Below, piece after piece: positions 27,695-37,178 of a DNA stretch of 64,000 bases. The stretch's first letter is position 1. Each line of letters begins with the position of its first letter. The stretch is from Cellvibrio sp. 79. GTDB taxonomy: Bacteria; Pseudomonadota; Gammaproteobacteria; Pseudomonadales; Cellvibrionaceae. The notes beneath the pieces were generated by a model that worked only from the letters and a program-made list of their open reading frames with translations, searched no databases and was not told the DNA's origin. The position numbers were made by a program, and so were the translations under genes. Location: contig MVDH01000001.1 in NCBI GenBank assembly GCA_003056245.1, positions 1,302,716 to 1,366,715 on the forward strand, in the 5' to 3' direction.

Positions 27695-28321
27695 GTGTCT
27701 GGCGTAAGAGTCAAAATTTGCGGTATTACCAATGTTGAAGATGCAAAAGCAGTGGTGGATGCCGGTGCTCATGCATTGGGATTGGTTTTTTACGAAGCAA
27801 GTCCGCGCGCCGTTGATGTTGAGCAGGCTCGTGCGATTGCCTTTACTGTCGGGCCATTTATCAGTGTGACAGCCTTATTCGTAAATCCCCCTGCATCTTT
27901 AGTGGGGGCTGTGGTGTCGAGGGTACCTGTCCAACTCCTGCAATTTCACGGTGACGAAACGGCTGCTTTCTGTGAGACCTTCCAACGTCCTTATATAAAA
28001 GCTATTCGTATGCGCCCGGATCTGGATGTTGATACTGTCATCCGCGCTCACCCAAATGCCTCCGGATTCTTGTTGGATGCCTATCGACAGGGTGTTCCGG
28101 GAGGTACGGGAGAAACATTTGATTGGGCCAGGGTCCCTCGCGATTCGAAGGTGCCGATTGTGCTTGCCGGCGGGCTGAATCCAGAAAATGTTGCGGAAGC
28201 TATTCGTCAAACCGGTGTCTATGGGGTTGATGTCAGCGGTGGTGTAGAATCAGCCCCCGGAAAAAAAGATCACAACCAAATCAAATCTTTTATTACTAAT
28301 GCCCGGTCAGCCAGAGTTTAG
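27695..28321 (+). CDS. trpF: Phosphoribosylanthranilate isomerase
   Basis: A 208-residue (beta/alpha)8 enzyme converting N-(5-phosphoribosyl)anthranilate to CdRP in tryptophan synthesis. The catalytic Cys is C9 in VKICGITNVEDA, and the catalytic Asp lies in FHGDET or, by homology, the later GVDVSGGVESAPG region, which also binds phosphate. VLAGGLNPENV is another family motif. The start is GTG at 27695, with AGGAG ten bases upstream. It begins the trpF-trpB-trpA-accD-folC run. Confidence 0.95.
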   Translation: MSGVRVKICGITNVEDAKAVVDAGAHALGLVFYEASPRAVDVEQARAIAFTVGPFISVTALFVNPPASLVGAVVSRVPVQLLQFHGDETAAFCETFQRPYIKAIRMRPDLDVDTVIRAHPNASGFLLDAYRQGVPGGTGETFDWARVPRDSKVPIVLAGGLNPENVAEAIRQTGVYGVDVSGGVESAPGKKDHNQIKSFITNARSARV

Positions 28322-28354
28322 TGGCGCTACCGGCTTACTACAGGTGATTTAACA

Positions 28355-29566
28355 GTGAGTCAGTCAATTGATTACAGCGCTTTCCCCAACGAGGAAGGTC
28401 ATTTTGGCCCTTACGGTGGCCGTTTTGTGTCCGAAACATTGATTTACGCGCTCGATGAACTTCAGTCCATTTATTCGCGCTTGAAAGATGATCCGGGTTT
28501 CCAGGCTGAATTTGATAAGGACATGGCCCATTACGTTGGCCGTCCTTCTCCACTTTATCTCGCCGAGCGCTGGACCCGCGAACTGGGTGGTGCGCAAATT
28601 TATTTAAAACGCGAAGACCTTAATCATACCGGCGCCCACAAAGTTAATAACACCATTGGTCAGGCGTTGCTGGCAAAATTCACCGGCAAATCCCGGGTAA
28701 TTGCTGAAACTGGTGCTGGCCAGCACGGCGTTGCGACAGCAACGGTTGCGGCGCGCCTCGGTTTAAAATGCCGTGTTTATATGGGCGCTGAAGACGTTAA
28801 GCGTCAGGCGTTGAACGTATATCGCATGAAATTGCTGGGTGCAGAAGTATTTCCGGTGACTTCCGGTTCGCGCACGCTAAAAGATGCGATGAACGAAGCT
28901 ATGCGCGATTGGGCCACTAATGTCGATGATACCTTCTACATTATCGGCACCGTGGCTGGCCCACATCCTTACCCGCAGTTAGTCCGTGATTTCCAATCAA
29001 TTATTGGTCGCGAAGCCCGCCGTCAATCATTGGAACAGGCTGGCCGTTTACCTGATGCATTAGTTGCTTGTGTAGGTGGCGGTTCCAATGCAATTGGTTT
29101 ATTCCATCCATTCCTTACCGATGAATCTGTAAAAATGTACGGCGTTGAAGCAGGTGGTTTGGGGATTGAAACCGGGAAGCACGCTGCACCATTAAATAAG
29201 GGTATTCCGGGTGTGTTGCATGGCAACCGTACTTATTTGATGGAAGATGAAAACGGCCAGATTATTGAAACCCATTCTGTATCGGCTGGTCTGGATTACC
29301 CCGGTGTTGGCCCCGAGCATTCCTGGTTGAAAGATATTGGCCGCGTAAATTATGTGGTGATCAATGATGATGAAGCTCTGGCAGCGTTCCGCAAAATTAC
29401 CAAAACAGAAGGTATTATGCCGGCACTTGAATCCAGCCATGCATTGGCGTACGTAGAAAAACTGGCACCAACCATGAGCAAGGATCAAATCATTATCGCG
29501 AACCTTTCCGGCCGCGGTGATAAAGATATTTTGACTGTGGCAGGTTTGGACGGCATTACCGTTTAA
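28355..29566 (+). CDS. trpB: Tryptophan synthase beta subunit
   Basis: A 403-residue PLP enzyme joining indole and serine. The PLP lysine is K96 in [11 protein letters not shown], the phosphate loop is [10 protein letters not shown], and [13 protein letters not shown] is the gating region. The start is GTG at 28355 preceded by ACAGGTGA. It lies 33 bases after trpF. The trpF-trpB-trpA-accD arrangement is common in beta- and some gammaproteobacteria, while Pseudomonas has trpBA elsewhere. Confidence 0.97.
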   Translation: MSQSIDYSAFPNEEGHFGPYGGRFVSETLIYALDELQSIYSRLKDDPGFQAEFDKDMAHYVGRPSPLYLAERWTRELGGAQIYLKREDLNHTGAHKVNNTIGQALLAKFTGKSRVIAETGAGQHGVATATVAARLGLKCRVYMGAEDVKRQALNVYRMKLLGAEVFPVTSGSRTLKDAMNEAMRDWATNVDDTFYIIGTVAGPHPYPQLVRDFQSIIGREARRQSLEQAGRLPDALVACVGGGSNAIGLFHPFLTDESVKMYGVEAGGLGIETGKHAAPLNKGIPGVLHGNRTYLMEDENGQIIETHSVSAGLDYPGVGPEHSWLKDIGRVNYVVINDDEALAAFRKITKTEGIMPALESSHALAYVEKLAPTMSKDQIIIANLSGRGDKDILTVAGLDGITV

Positions 29567-29634
29567 TAACTGTTTAACAAAAACCAAATTTATTTTAAAT
29601 GTCACATCGCTGACAGTTATTTCAGGAATGATCG

Positions 29635-30444
29635 ATGAGTCGTATTTCCCAGCGCTTGAATCAGGCCAAGGCCTCAGGCAAAAAAATTCTCGTCGCCTAC
29701 GTGGTGAATGGCGATCCATTTCCGCAAGCAACTTTGCCAACCCTGCATGCGATGGTAGCGCAAGGTGTTGATGTCATCGAATTGGGTGTGCCTTTTTCAG
29801 ATCCAATGGCAGAAGGTCCGGTCATTCAAAAAGGCCATGAACGTGCGCTTGAGCATGGCACCAGTTTGAAAGGTACGCTGGAGCTTGTTAAACAATTTCG
29901 CGCAACCAATAACACGACTCCGGTTGTGTTGATGGGCTATGCCAATCCGGTTGAACGTTTTGGTTACTCAGAGTTTGCTAAAGCTGCGGCAAATGCAGGT
30001 GTCGATGGTTTATTAACCGTTGATTTGCCGCCGGAGGAAGTTGTTGTGCTGAAAGCGGAACTTGATGCAAATGGGCTGGATAATATTTTCCTGCTTGCAC
30101 CAACTACTACCGTTGAACGCGCCAAAAAAATCGCTGCTCACGCATCAGGTTTCCTTTATTACGTCTCGCTGAAAGGTGTAACCGGGGCCGGTCATCTGGA
30201 TGTGGATTCAGTTAAATCGAAACTGGCTGAATTCGGCCAATTAACAGATTTACCGCTGTGTGTAGGTTTCGGAATTAAAGACCCGGAAACTGCAAAAGCA
30301 ATTGCTGGATTGGCTGATGGTGTAGTCATTGGCAGTGTGCTGGTTGATAAAATGGGTTCACAAGCTGATAAAACGGCGGAAGAAATTGCAGCGTCTGTAG
30401 GTGCTATTATCAGCGGTATTCGCAACGCTATTGATACTCTTTAA
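29635..30444 (+). CDS. trpA: Tryptophan synthase alpha subunit
   Basis: A 269-residue (beta/alpha)8 subunit that cleaves indole-3-glycerol phosphate. The catalytic Glu is E49 in VIELGVPFSDP. The second catalytic position, Asp60 in E. coli (LADGP), is Glu here (MAEGP, E60). Phosphate-binding segments are SLKGVTGAGHLD and VGFGIKDPETA, and VVIGSVLVDK closes the barrel. CAGGAATG precedes the ATG, 68 bases after trpB. The D60E change is discussed separately. Confidence 0.95.
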   Translation: MSRISQRLNQAKASGKKILVAYVVNGDPFPQATLPTLHAMVAQGVDVIELGVPFSDPMAEGPVIQKGHERALEHGTSLKGTLELVKQFRATNNTTPVVLMGYANPVERFGYSEFAKAAANAGVDGLLTVDLPPEEVVVLKAELDANGLDNIFLLAPTTTVERAKKIAAHASGFLYYVSLKGVTGAGHLDVDSVKSKLAEFGQLTDLPLCVGFGIKDPETAKAIAGLADGVVIGSVLVDKMGSQADKTAEEIAASVGAIISGIRNAIDTL

Positions 30445-30523
30445 GTGCAAAGAATTTGATACTGGTTGTTCGTTATTGATCTGAACAGTCAATTAACTTG
30501 AAACAAAATACAGAGATGCAACC

Positions 30524-31384
30524 ATGAGTTGGTTAGATAAAATTATTCCGAGTATTTCCCGTACTGAGACCAAGCGCAGTAACAAGGTTCCCGAAGGTTT
30601 GTGGGAAAAATGTGTCAAATGTGATGCAGTATTGTATAAGCCTGAACTGGAAAAAACGCTGGATGTCTGTCCCAAGTGCGATCATCACATGCGTGTGGGT
30701 GCACGTGCGCGCCTGGGCATGTTTTTAGACCCGCAGAATCGCCAGGAATTGGCAACTGAAGTTGAACCAATTGATCGTTTGAAATTTAAAGATATTAAAA
30801 AATATAAAGATCGTTTGAGTGCGGCGCAAAAAGAAACCGGTGAAAAAGATGCGCTGGTTGCTATGCGCGGTGAATTGAAAGGCATGCCTGTAGTTGCTGT
30901 TGCCTTTGAATTTGCATTCCACGGTGGTTCTATGGGGTACGTGGTGGGTGAGCGATTCACTCGTGCGGCAACTGTTGCATTGAAAGAAAATATTCCATTC
31001 GTTTGTTTTTCTGCAACCGGTGGTGCACGTATGCAGGAAGCATTGATTTCCTTAATGCAAATGGCAAAAACCAGCGCAGTGATTGAACGTTTGAAAATGC
31101 AAGGCACGCCTTATATTTCGGTGATGACTGATCCGGTTTACGGTGGTGTTTCTGCGAGCCTCGCGTTGCTTGGCGATTTGAATATTTGTGAACCAGGCTC
31201 GCGCGCCGGTTTTGCGGGCCCAAGTATTATCGAGCAAACCATTCGTCAAAAATTGCCCAAAGGTTTCCAGCGTGCAGAGTTTTTGCTGGAGCATGGCGCT
31301 ATCGATATGATTATTCATCGCCGCGATATGCGTGATAAATTAGCATCCTTGTTAGCAAAGTTTACCCGCAAAGCGGTGGTGTAA
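30524..31384 (+). CDS. accD: Acetyl-CoA carboxylase carboxyltransferase subunit beta
   Basis: A 286-residue subunit that with AccA transfers carboxyl from biotin to acetyl-CoA, making malonyl-CoA. The N-terminal zinc ribbon has C30, C33, C49 and C52 (EKCVKCDAV and DVCPKCDHH). The crotonase-fold core has [20 protein letters not shown] and [12 protein letters not shown]. It supplies malonyl-CoA to fatty-acid synthesis and hence also to the PKS in this window. It is followed after 10 bases by folC. Confidence 0.97.
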   Translation: MSWLDKIIPSISRTETKRSNKVPEGLWEKCVKCDAVLYKPELEKTLDVCPKCDHHMRVGARARLGMFLDPQNRQELATEVEPIDRLKFKDIKKYKDRLSAAQKETGEKDALVAMRGELKGMPVVAVAFEFAFHGGSMGYVVGERFTRAATVALKENIPFVCFSATGGARMQEALISLMQMAKTSAVIERLKMQGTPYISVMTDPVYGGVSASLALLGDLNICEPGSRAGFAGPSIIEQTIRQKLPKGFQRAEFLLEHGAIDMIIHRRDMRDKLASLLAKFTRKAVV

Positions 31385-31394
31385 TTAGTCAATT

Positions 31395-32681
31395 ATGCAG
31401 CTTGATTCGTTATCGGCGTGGCTTGAATGGTTGGAGCAAAACCATCCGCAGGAAATTGATCTGGGTTTGGAGCGGGTTGCCTGCGTCGCCGCGCGGATGG
31501 CGCTGTTAAATCCCGCTGCAAAGGTAATTACCGTTGCAGGAACCAATGGCAAGGGCTCTTGTGTGACTGCAACAGCCGCGCTGCTTTCCTCTGCTGGCTA
31601 TTCAGTCGGTGTTTACACCTCTCCTCATTTAATTCATTACAACGAGCGCATTGTTGTTGATGGAAAAGCAGTAGCAGATGGAGAAATTTGTTCTGCATTT
31701 GCTGCGATTTATTCTGCCTGCCAGCAAAGCTCACCTGAGTATCCGCAGCCTGTTAGTCTTACCTATTTTGAATACGGGACTTTGGCTGCGCTGGAAATTT
31801 TTCGGCGTCGCAATGTCACAGCATTAGTACTCGAAGTGGGGCTGGGTGGCCGTCTTGATGCAGTCAATATTATTGATGCTGATGTTGCAGTGATCACCAG
31901 CATTGCATTGGATCACACTGATTGGCTGGGCGATGACCGCGATTCTATCGGTTATGAAAAAGCTGGAATTATGCGCGCAGGCAAACCGGTTGTGTGCGCG
32001 GACTTTTCGCCCCCTATTACTGTTCTCGATCAAGCAATGGTGTTAGCAGCGCCTTTATATTTAATCGCCCGCGATTTCGGATTTATGCAGACTGATGCAG
32101 ATCATTGGAATTGGTGGACCGGTGCGCACGAATATCGCGATCAGCGATTACCGCAATTGCCATTGCCAAGTGTTGCTGCTGCATTACAAGTTGCAAATTT
32201 GTTGGGTTTACATTTACAAACCCTGAATGCATTTGATTGTGTTGCCGCATTGCGCGTGCCCGGGCGTTTTCAAACGATCCAATGGAATGACCGGCAAGTA
32301 ATTCTGGATGTTGCGCACAATCCTGCTGCTACCGCTTATTTGGTCGAACGTTTGGTGCAGAATGCATCGTCTTCATCCAAAGTTCATGGCATTGTGGCGA
32401 TGATGTCCGATAAAGATCGCGCACAAAGTCTGGCAAATTTAAAAGGGCGGATTAATCATTGGTATCTGGCGGATTTGGAATTCATTCCGCGTGCAGCAAC
32501 TATTGTGCAGCTACGGCAGAATTTAGCGGATCTGGAATTGGTCGCAGAATTTTCTGGTAGTGTTGCCGACTGTTTGCAAACCGCATTAAACAATTCCAAT
32601 CCCGGTGATCGCATTTTGATATTTGGTTCTTTTTATACGGTAGCAGCTGGCCTGCAGGCATTGGCTGTCCCGGTAATATAA
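31395..32681 (+). CDS. folC: Bifunctional dihydrofolate / folylpolyglutamate synthase
   Basis: A 428-residue Mur-ligase-family ATP enzyme that adds glutamate to dihydropteroate and folates. The P-loop is VAGTNGKGSCVTA. YTSPHLIHYNERI and VGLGGRLDAVNIIDADVAVI are family motifs. The C-terminal domain has VILDVAHNPAATAYL. The ribosome-binding site is weak and the gene starts 10 bases after accD, so translational coupling is likely. The accD-folC-SPOR-cvpA-purF order matches many gammaproteobacteria. Confidence 0.96.
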   Translation: MQLDSLSAWLEWLEQNHPQEIDLGLERVACVAARMALLNPAAKVITVAGTNGKGSCVTATAALLSSAGYSVGVYTSPHLIHYNERIVVDGKAVADGEICSAFAAIYSACQQSSPEYPQPVSLTYFEYGTLAALEIFRRRNVTALVLEVGLGGRLDAVNIIDADVAVITSIALDHTDWLGDDRDSIGYEKAGIMRAGKPVVCADFSPPITVLDQAMVLAAPLYLIARDFGFMQTDADHWNWWTGAHEYRDQRLPQLPLPSVAAALQVANLLGLHLQTLNAFDCVAALRVPGRFQTIQWNDRQVILDVAHNPAATAYLVERLVQNASSSSKVHGIVAMMSDKDRAQSLANLKGRINHWYLADLEFIPRAATIVQLRQNLADLELVAEFSGSVADCLQTALNNSNPGDRILIFGSFYTVAAGLQALAVPVI

Positions 32682-32748
32682 ATACTCTTCGCGGTAAAAT
32701 AACAATCGCTTTTATTATCCTGTTTGATAAACAGTGCAGAGGTTTTAG

Positions 32749-33381
32749 GTGAGAGAATCCGTAAAACATCGCTTGATTGGTGCAGCAGTGTTAGCTGCAA
32801 TTGCGGTATTGTTTTTGCCCAGTTTCTTTAAAGATCGCCAGCAATACCAGGTGAATACCGAATCACAAATTCCCGGGCGCCCCAGTATTACCGCGGTAGA
32901 TTTTAATGAACCTGTCCAGCCCGAAGGCATAGAATCTGCACCAGCCCCGGAAACCATGTTTGTTCCCGAAAATGGCGCGGCGCCGGTTAATGAGCTGGCA
33001 GTTCCTCCCGCTGAAACCGCTGAACCCCAACAAGTACAAAATGCAGTGACCAGTACGCAATCATCCACTTCTTCGGCGGCGAATATTGCTGCGGCAAAAC
33101 CTGAACAGGTTCCTGCGTTGCCATTAAATGCACAAGGTTTACCCGATGCGTGGGTTATTCAAGTTGCCAGTCTGAGTGCTCAAGAGGGAGCCAATAAATT
33201 ACGCGATCAATTGCAGGCGGAAGGTCATAAGGCTTATGTGCGCGCAGTGCCGTCTGCAAATGGGAATATTTATCGTGTATTTATCGGTCCAAAACAGGAT
33301 AAGACCCAGGCACTTGCGATTAAATCGCAATTGGACAAACGCCTCAAGGTGAATTCACTGGTTTTACCCTTCAAACCATGA
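32749..33381 (+). CDS. SPOR-domain protein (DedD-like)
   Basis: A 210-residue bitopic inner-membrane protein. A short cytoplasmic basic N-terminus (RESVKHR) precedes the membrane segment LIGAAVLAAIAVLFLPSFF. A Pro/Glu/Ala-rich periplasmic linker follows. The C-terminal SPOR domain, about 137-210, contains WVIQVASLSAQEGANKLRDQL and VFIGPKQDKTQALA (first in part). SPOR domains bind denuded septal glycan, and DedD acts in cell division. The start is GTG at 32749 after AGAGG. Position between folC and cvpA is the normal dedD place. Confidence 0.88.
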   Translation: MRESVKHRLIGAAVLAAIAVLFLPSFFKDRQQYQVNTESQIPGRPSITAVDFNEPVQPEGIESAPAPETMFVPENGAAPVNELAVPPAETAEPQQVQNAVTSTQSSTSSAANIAAAKPEQVPALPLNAQGLPDAWVIQVASLSAQEGANKLRDQLQAEGHKAYVRAVPSANGNIYRVFIGPKQDKTQALAIKSQLDKRLKVNSLVLPFKP

Positions 33382-33403
33382 AGCCATAACGCCTCACCTC
33401 TGA

Positions 33404-33416
33404 TAGAATGCGCGCC
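33404..33416 (+). promoter_or_regulatory. Candidate -10 with GC-rich discriminator before cvpA-purF
   Basis: TAGAATGCGCGCC lies about 40 bases before the cvpA start, just after the SPOR gene. It repeats the TANNNTGCGCGCC pattern seen at 1397 and 36862. The -35 region (TGAAGC) is poor. Confidence 0.35.
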
Positions 33417-33456
33417 TCTGTAAACCTCTCACTTTTCTTCTGGAGCGGTCGGGCGA

Positions 33457-33978
33457 ATGAATTGGGCTGATTGGGCCATTATCGGGATCTTTTCCCTGTC
33501 CTGTTTTATCGGTTTGATTCGCGGCTTTGTGCGCGAAGCGCTCTCGCTGGTGATCTGGATTTCCGCCGTGCTGGTCGCCAGATTATTCGGTGGCCAGCTT
33601 GAAACCTTGCTGGTTGACCATATTGAAAGTCCCTCTGTTCGTTTGATGACGGCCTATGCCGTACTGTTTATCTCAACGTTATTACTTGGCGCCATGGTCA
33701 GTTATTTGATCGGTGCATTGGTGCGCGCGACTGGCCTGTCTGGTACAGATCGTTTGCTAGGCATGGCATTTGGCGCGGCGCGCGCTTTTATTATCGTGAT
33801 GGCGATTTTAATTTTATTACCCGGATTTATACCCGTTAATGAAGACAACTGGTGGAAACAGGCGCAACTGATTCCGCATTTCCAATCGTGTGAAGGTTGG
33901 GTGGTGGCGGCTTACAGCGATGTGAGCCAATGGGTGCAAACATTATTCGGTAATGTAGAGCCCGCACAGTCAGTGTGA
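33457..33978 (+). CDS. cvpA: CvpA family membrane protein
   Basis: A 173-residue inner-membrane protein with four hydrophobic segments. The N-terminus NWADWAIIGIFSLSCFIGLI and the following RGFVREALSLVIWISA are typical of CvpA, first described for colicin V production. It is the usual neighbour of purF and contributes to envelope stress tolerance in some species. It starts 76 bases after the SPOR gene, with GGAG upstream, and lies 52 bases before purF, so cotranscription is expected. Confidence 0.93.
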   Translation: MNWADWAIIGIFSLSCFIGLIRGFVREALSLVIWISAVLVARLFGGQLETLLVDHIESPSVRLMTAYAVLFISTLLLGAMVSYLIGALVRATGLSGTDRLLGMAFGAARAFIIVMAILILLPGFIPVNEDNWWKQAQLIPHFQSCEGWVVAAYSDVSQWVQTLFGNVEPAQSV

Positions 33979-34030
33979 GCTAGCGGATTATTTAGTTATT
34001 AATTTTGTTCAAAGTTATTGAGGCAAGTTT

Positions 34031-35560
34031 ATGTGCGGCATTGTAGGTATTGTGAGTAAGCGCGATGTGAATGTGCAGATTTACGATGCGTTAACCATTT
34101 TGCAACACCGTGGTCAGGATGCCGCCGGTATGGTCACCTGCGAAAACGGCCGCATGAGCCAGCAGAAAGCCAATGGTTTAGTGCAGGATGTTTTCAGAAC
34201 GCGCCACATGCAGCGTCTGCTCGGCAATATGGGTATTGGCCATGTTCGTTATCCGACGGCTGGCAGTTCAGGTCCGGCGCTTGCACAACCCTTTTATGTG
34301 AACTCGCCTTACGGTATCGCGATGGCACATAACGGCAATCTGACCAATGCTGACAAGCTCAGTGAAGATATTTTTAAAATGGATTTGCGCCACGTAAATA
34401 CCGATTCGGACTCCGAAGTTTTATTAAATGTGTTCGCACACGAATTACAACTGCAGGGCAAATTAAGCCCAACGGCAGAAGATATGTTTGCCGCTGTTGC
34501 CGGTGTGCATAAACGTGTAACGGGCGGTTACTCTGTTGTTGCATTGATTGCTAATTATGGCTTGGTTGCGTTTCGTGATCCGCATGGTATTCGCCCGTTG
34601 GTTTACGGCAAGCGCAATGCAGAAGAGGGCGGTGTTGAGTATATGGTTGCGTCCGAGAGTGTGGCGCTGGATGTACTCGGTTTTGAATTGATTGATGACG
34701 TTGCACCGGGCGAAGCGGTTTACATTACCGAAGAAGGTGAGTTGCATCGTCGTCAGTGCGCAGCAAATCCGCATTTAAGTCCGTGTATTTTTGAGCACGT
34801 TTATTTTGCGCGCCCCGATTCCATTATGGATGGTATTTCGGTTTATAAAGCACGTTTACGCCAAGGCGAAAAGCTTGCTGAAAAAATCCTGCGCGAGCGT
34901 CCGGATCACGATATTGATGTAGTTATTCCAATCCCGGATACCAGCCGCGTTGCCGGTCAGGCATTGGCGCAGAAACTGGGTGTGAAGTTCCGTGAAGGTC
35001 TGGTAAAAAATCGCTATATCGGCCGCACCTTTATTATGCCCGGTCAGCAACAACGTAAAAAATCCGTACGTCAAAAACTGAACCCAATCGAATTGGAATT
35101 CAGGGATAAAATTGTGTTGCTGGTGGACGACTCAATCGTTCGTGGTACTACTTGCCAGCAAATTATTCAAATGGTGCGTGATGTCGGCGCGAAAAAAGTA
35201 TATTTCGCCTCAGCGGCGCCTGCGGTGAAATATCCAAATGTGTATGGCATTGATATGCCAACCACAACTGAGCTGATTGCAAGTGGCCGTAGTGAACAAG
35301 AAGTTTGTCAGGAAATCGGTGCTGATTGGTTGATTTATCAGGACCTCGACGATCTGATTGCTGCATCTGCTGAAGGTAATAGCAAAGTAACCGAATTTGA
35401 TTGCGCCGTATTTAACGGTGAATACTGCGCAGGCGATGTCACACCGGAATATCTGGAAAAAGTTGCCGCTGCGCGCAACGACAATGCAAAATCTGGCAAA
35501 AAAAGTGTTAAACAAATGGAATTACCCATCGGTTTGCATAATGGCGCAGCACGCGGTTAA
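34031..35560 (+). CDS. purF: Amidophosphoribosyltransferase
   Basis: A 509-residue enzyme catalysing the first committed step of purine synthesis: PRPP plus glutamine to phosphoribosylamine. The N-terminal nucleophile Cys follows the initiator Met (MCGIVGIV). The glutaminase domain has [13 protein letters not shown] and [12 protein letters not shown]. The PRPP-binding loop is [17 protein letters not shown] in the C-terminal transferase domain. TTGAGG precedes the ATG. Length is slightly above the usual 500-505. Confidence 0.97.
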   Translation: MCGIVGIVSKRDVNVQIYDALTILQHRGQDAAGMVTCENGRMSQQKANGLVQDVFRTRHMQRLLGNMGIGHVRYPTAGSSGPALAQPFYVNSPYGIAMAHNGNLTNADKLSEDIFKMDLRHVNTDSDSEVLLNVFAHELQLQGKLSPTAEDMFAAVAGVHKRVTGGYSVVALIANYGLVAFRDPHGIRPLVYGKRNAEEGGVEYMVASESVALDVLGFELIDDVAPGEAVYITEEGELHRRQCAANPHLSPCIFEHVYFARPDSIMDGISVYKARLRQGEKLAEKILRERPDHDIDVVIPIPDTSRVAGQALAQKLGVKFREGLVKNRYIGRTFIMPGQQQRKKSVRQKLNPIELEFRDKIVLLVDDSIVRGTTCQQIIQMVRDVGAKKVYFASAAPAVKYPNVYGIDMPTTTELIASGRSEQEVCQEIGADWLIYQDLDDLIAASAEGNSKVTEFDCAVFNGEYCAGDVTPEYLEKVAAARNDNAKSGKKSVKQMELPIGLHNGAARG

Positions 35561-35585
35561 CAGAAAAAATTTTGGTGAATGTTTA

Positions 35586-36797
35586 ATGGATAATTTTTCA
35601 GAAGATATCGCTTTCGAAGATCCGCTATTCGGTGCAGCGCTGGATACATTGGCAATTCGCGCGGGCGGTACTCGTTCGCACGAAGGCGAACACAGCGAAG
35701 CATTATTTCTAACGTCAAGTTATGTATTTGGCAGCGCGCAAGAAGCGGCAGATCGTTTTTCCGGTGCTCAGGAAGGTAACGTTTATTCGCGTTACACCAA
35801 TCCAACCGTGCGTATGTTTGAAGAGCGCATTGCAGCGCTGGAAGGTGCAGAAGCAGCTGTTGCAACCTCATCGGGAATGGCTGCTATTTTGAGTACCTGC
35901 ATTGCCTTATTAAAATCAGGTGATCATATTCTTTGTTCACGCAGTGTGTTTGGTACTACTACGGTGTTGTTTACTAAATATCTGCAAAAATTTGGTGTGA
36001 CGACTACGTTTGTCAATCCAACCAATTACGAAGAATGGGAAGCCGGTTTTACCGCCAATACCAAACTGGTGTTTGTAGAGACTCCATCCAACCCATTGTG
36101 TGATGTGATTGATATCCAGCGCCTTGCGGATCTCACGCATGCACGCGGCGCATTGTTTGCGGTCGATAATTGTTTCTGCAGTCCAGCATTACAACAACCA
36201 TTAAAATTTGGGGCGGATTTAATTATCCATTCTGCTACCAAATATATAGATGGTCAGGGGCGTTGTTTGGGCGGTGTAGTTGCCGGTGCAAAAGTATTGG
36301 TGGATGAAGTGCTCGGAGTTGTTCGCAGTGCTGGTCCAACATTAAGTGCATTTAATGCCTGGGTATTTTTAAAAGGTTTGGAAACCTTGCGCCTGCGTAT
36401 GGAAGCCCACTCACGTAACGCATTGGAATTGGCGCAATGGTTGGATGCACATCCTTCAGTAGAAAAAGTTTTCTACGCAGGTTTGCCATCGCATAAAGGT
36501 CATGAGCTTGCAGCTAAACAGCAATCAGCATTTGGTGGTGTCTTATCGTTCCGCGTTAAAGGCGGCCGCGACGAAGCCTGGAAAGTCATTGATGCAACCC
36601 GCATCATGTCGTTGACCGCAAACCTGGGGGATACCAAAACCACCATCGTTCACCCGGCAACAACGACCCATGGCCGTTTATCGCCAGAACAAAAAGCCGA
36701 TGCTGGCATTACTGAAAACCTGATTCGAATTGCCGTTGGTTTGGAAGATATTGGCGATTTAAAAGCCGATCTCGCCCGCGGTTTGGGTAATCCTTAA
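35586..36797 (+). CDS. metZ: O-succinylhomoserine sulfhydrylase
   Basis: A 403-residue PLP enzyme of the Cys/Met-metabolism family, making homocysteine directly from O-succinylhomoserine and sulfide. PLP-related segments are SSGMAAILSTC, ETPSNPLCDV, AVDNCFCSPALQQP and SATKYIDGQGR with the Schiff-base Lys. The C-terminus has LGDTKTTIVHPATTTH. The frame extends back into purF, but the ATG at 35586 gives the family N-terminus and has GGTGA upstream. The purF-metZ pairing is as in Pseudomonas, which supports MetZ over MetB. Confidence 0.94.
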   Translation: MDNFSEDIAFEDPLFGAALDTLAIRAGGTRSHEGEHSEALFLTSSYVFGSAQEAADRFSGAQEGNVYSRYTNPTVRMFEERIAALEGAEAAVATSSGMAAILSTCIALLKSGDHILCSRSVFGTTTVLFTKYLQKFGVTTTFVNPTNYEEWEAGFTANTKLVFVETPSNPLCDVIDIQRLADLTHARGALFAVDNCFCSPALQQPLKFGADLIIHSATKYIDGQGRCLGGVVAGAKVLVDEVLGVVRSAGPTLSAFNAWVFLKGLETLRLRMEAHSRNALELAQWLDAHPSVEKVFYAGLPSHKGHELAAKQQSAFGGVLSFRVKGGRDEAWKVIDATRIMSLTANLGDTKTTIVHPATTTHGRLSPEQKADAGITENLIRIAVGLEDIGDLKADLARGLGNP

Positions 36798-36838
36798 ACA
36801 GGCTGCGTGGTAAGGCTCAAAAAAAAGGTTCTTGGGTC

Positions 36839-36874
36839 TTGTCCTCGCGGGTGTGCCTTGGTAAAGTGCGCGCC
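36839..36874 (+). promoter_or_regulatory. Candidate promoter of tRNA-Val with stringent-type discriminator
   Basis: TTGTCC and TAAAGT are separated by 17 bases (36839-36844 and 36862-36867). GCGCGCCC follows directly, a GC-rich discriminator typical of stable-RNA promoters under ppGpp control. The tRNA begins about 27 bases after the expected start site. Confidence 0.5.
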
Positions 36875-36900
36875 CTGTCACCCGTAAGGGTAAGTATTTT

Positions 36901-36977
36901 AGGACTATAGCTCAGTTGGTTAGAGCACCACCTTGACATGGTGGGGGTCAGCAGTTCGAGTCTGCTTAGTCCTACCA
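36901..36977 (+). tRNA. tRNA-Val (anticodon GAC)
   Basis: A 77-base cloverleaf. The 7-bp acceptor stem is AGGACTA with TAGTCCT, followed by discriminator A and an encoded CCA. The D-loop region is AGCTCAGTTGGTTAGAGC. The anticodon stem is CCACC / GGTGG with loop TTGACAT, giving anticodon GAC. The T-arm contains GTTCGAGTC. A strong terminator follows eight bases later, so it is probably a single-gene transcript. Confidence 0.97.
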
Positions 36978-36984
36978 ATTTAAT

Positions 36985-37018
36985 AAAGGCGCTAATCATT
37001 GGATTAGCGCCTTTTTTA
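36985..37018 (+). terminator. Terminator of tRNA-Val
   Basis: A 13-bp perfect stem AAAGGCGCTAATC / GATTAGCGCCTTT, loop ATTG, then a T-run. Confidence 0.9.
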
Positions 37019-37178
37019 TTACTTCATATTTTAATTAATACTTCTGCGCCAATTTCCAATCCATAGATTTCCGGCTAGAGTAACCAGATGCCTTATCTCA
37101 AGTAGAGATGACATAGGGTTTGGTGGTAACACAAACTAAAAGACATAAAAAAGCTGAATTCGGTTAAAGGGGTGCTAA

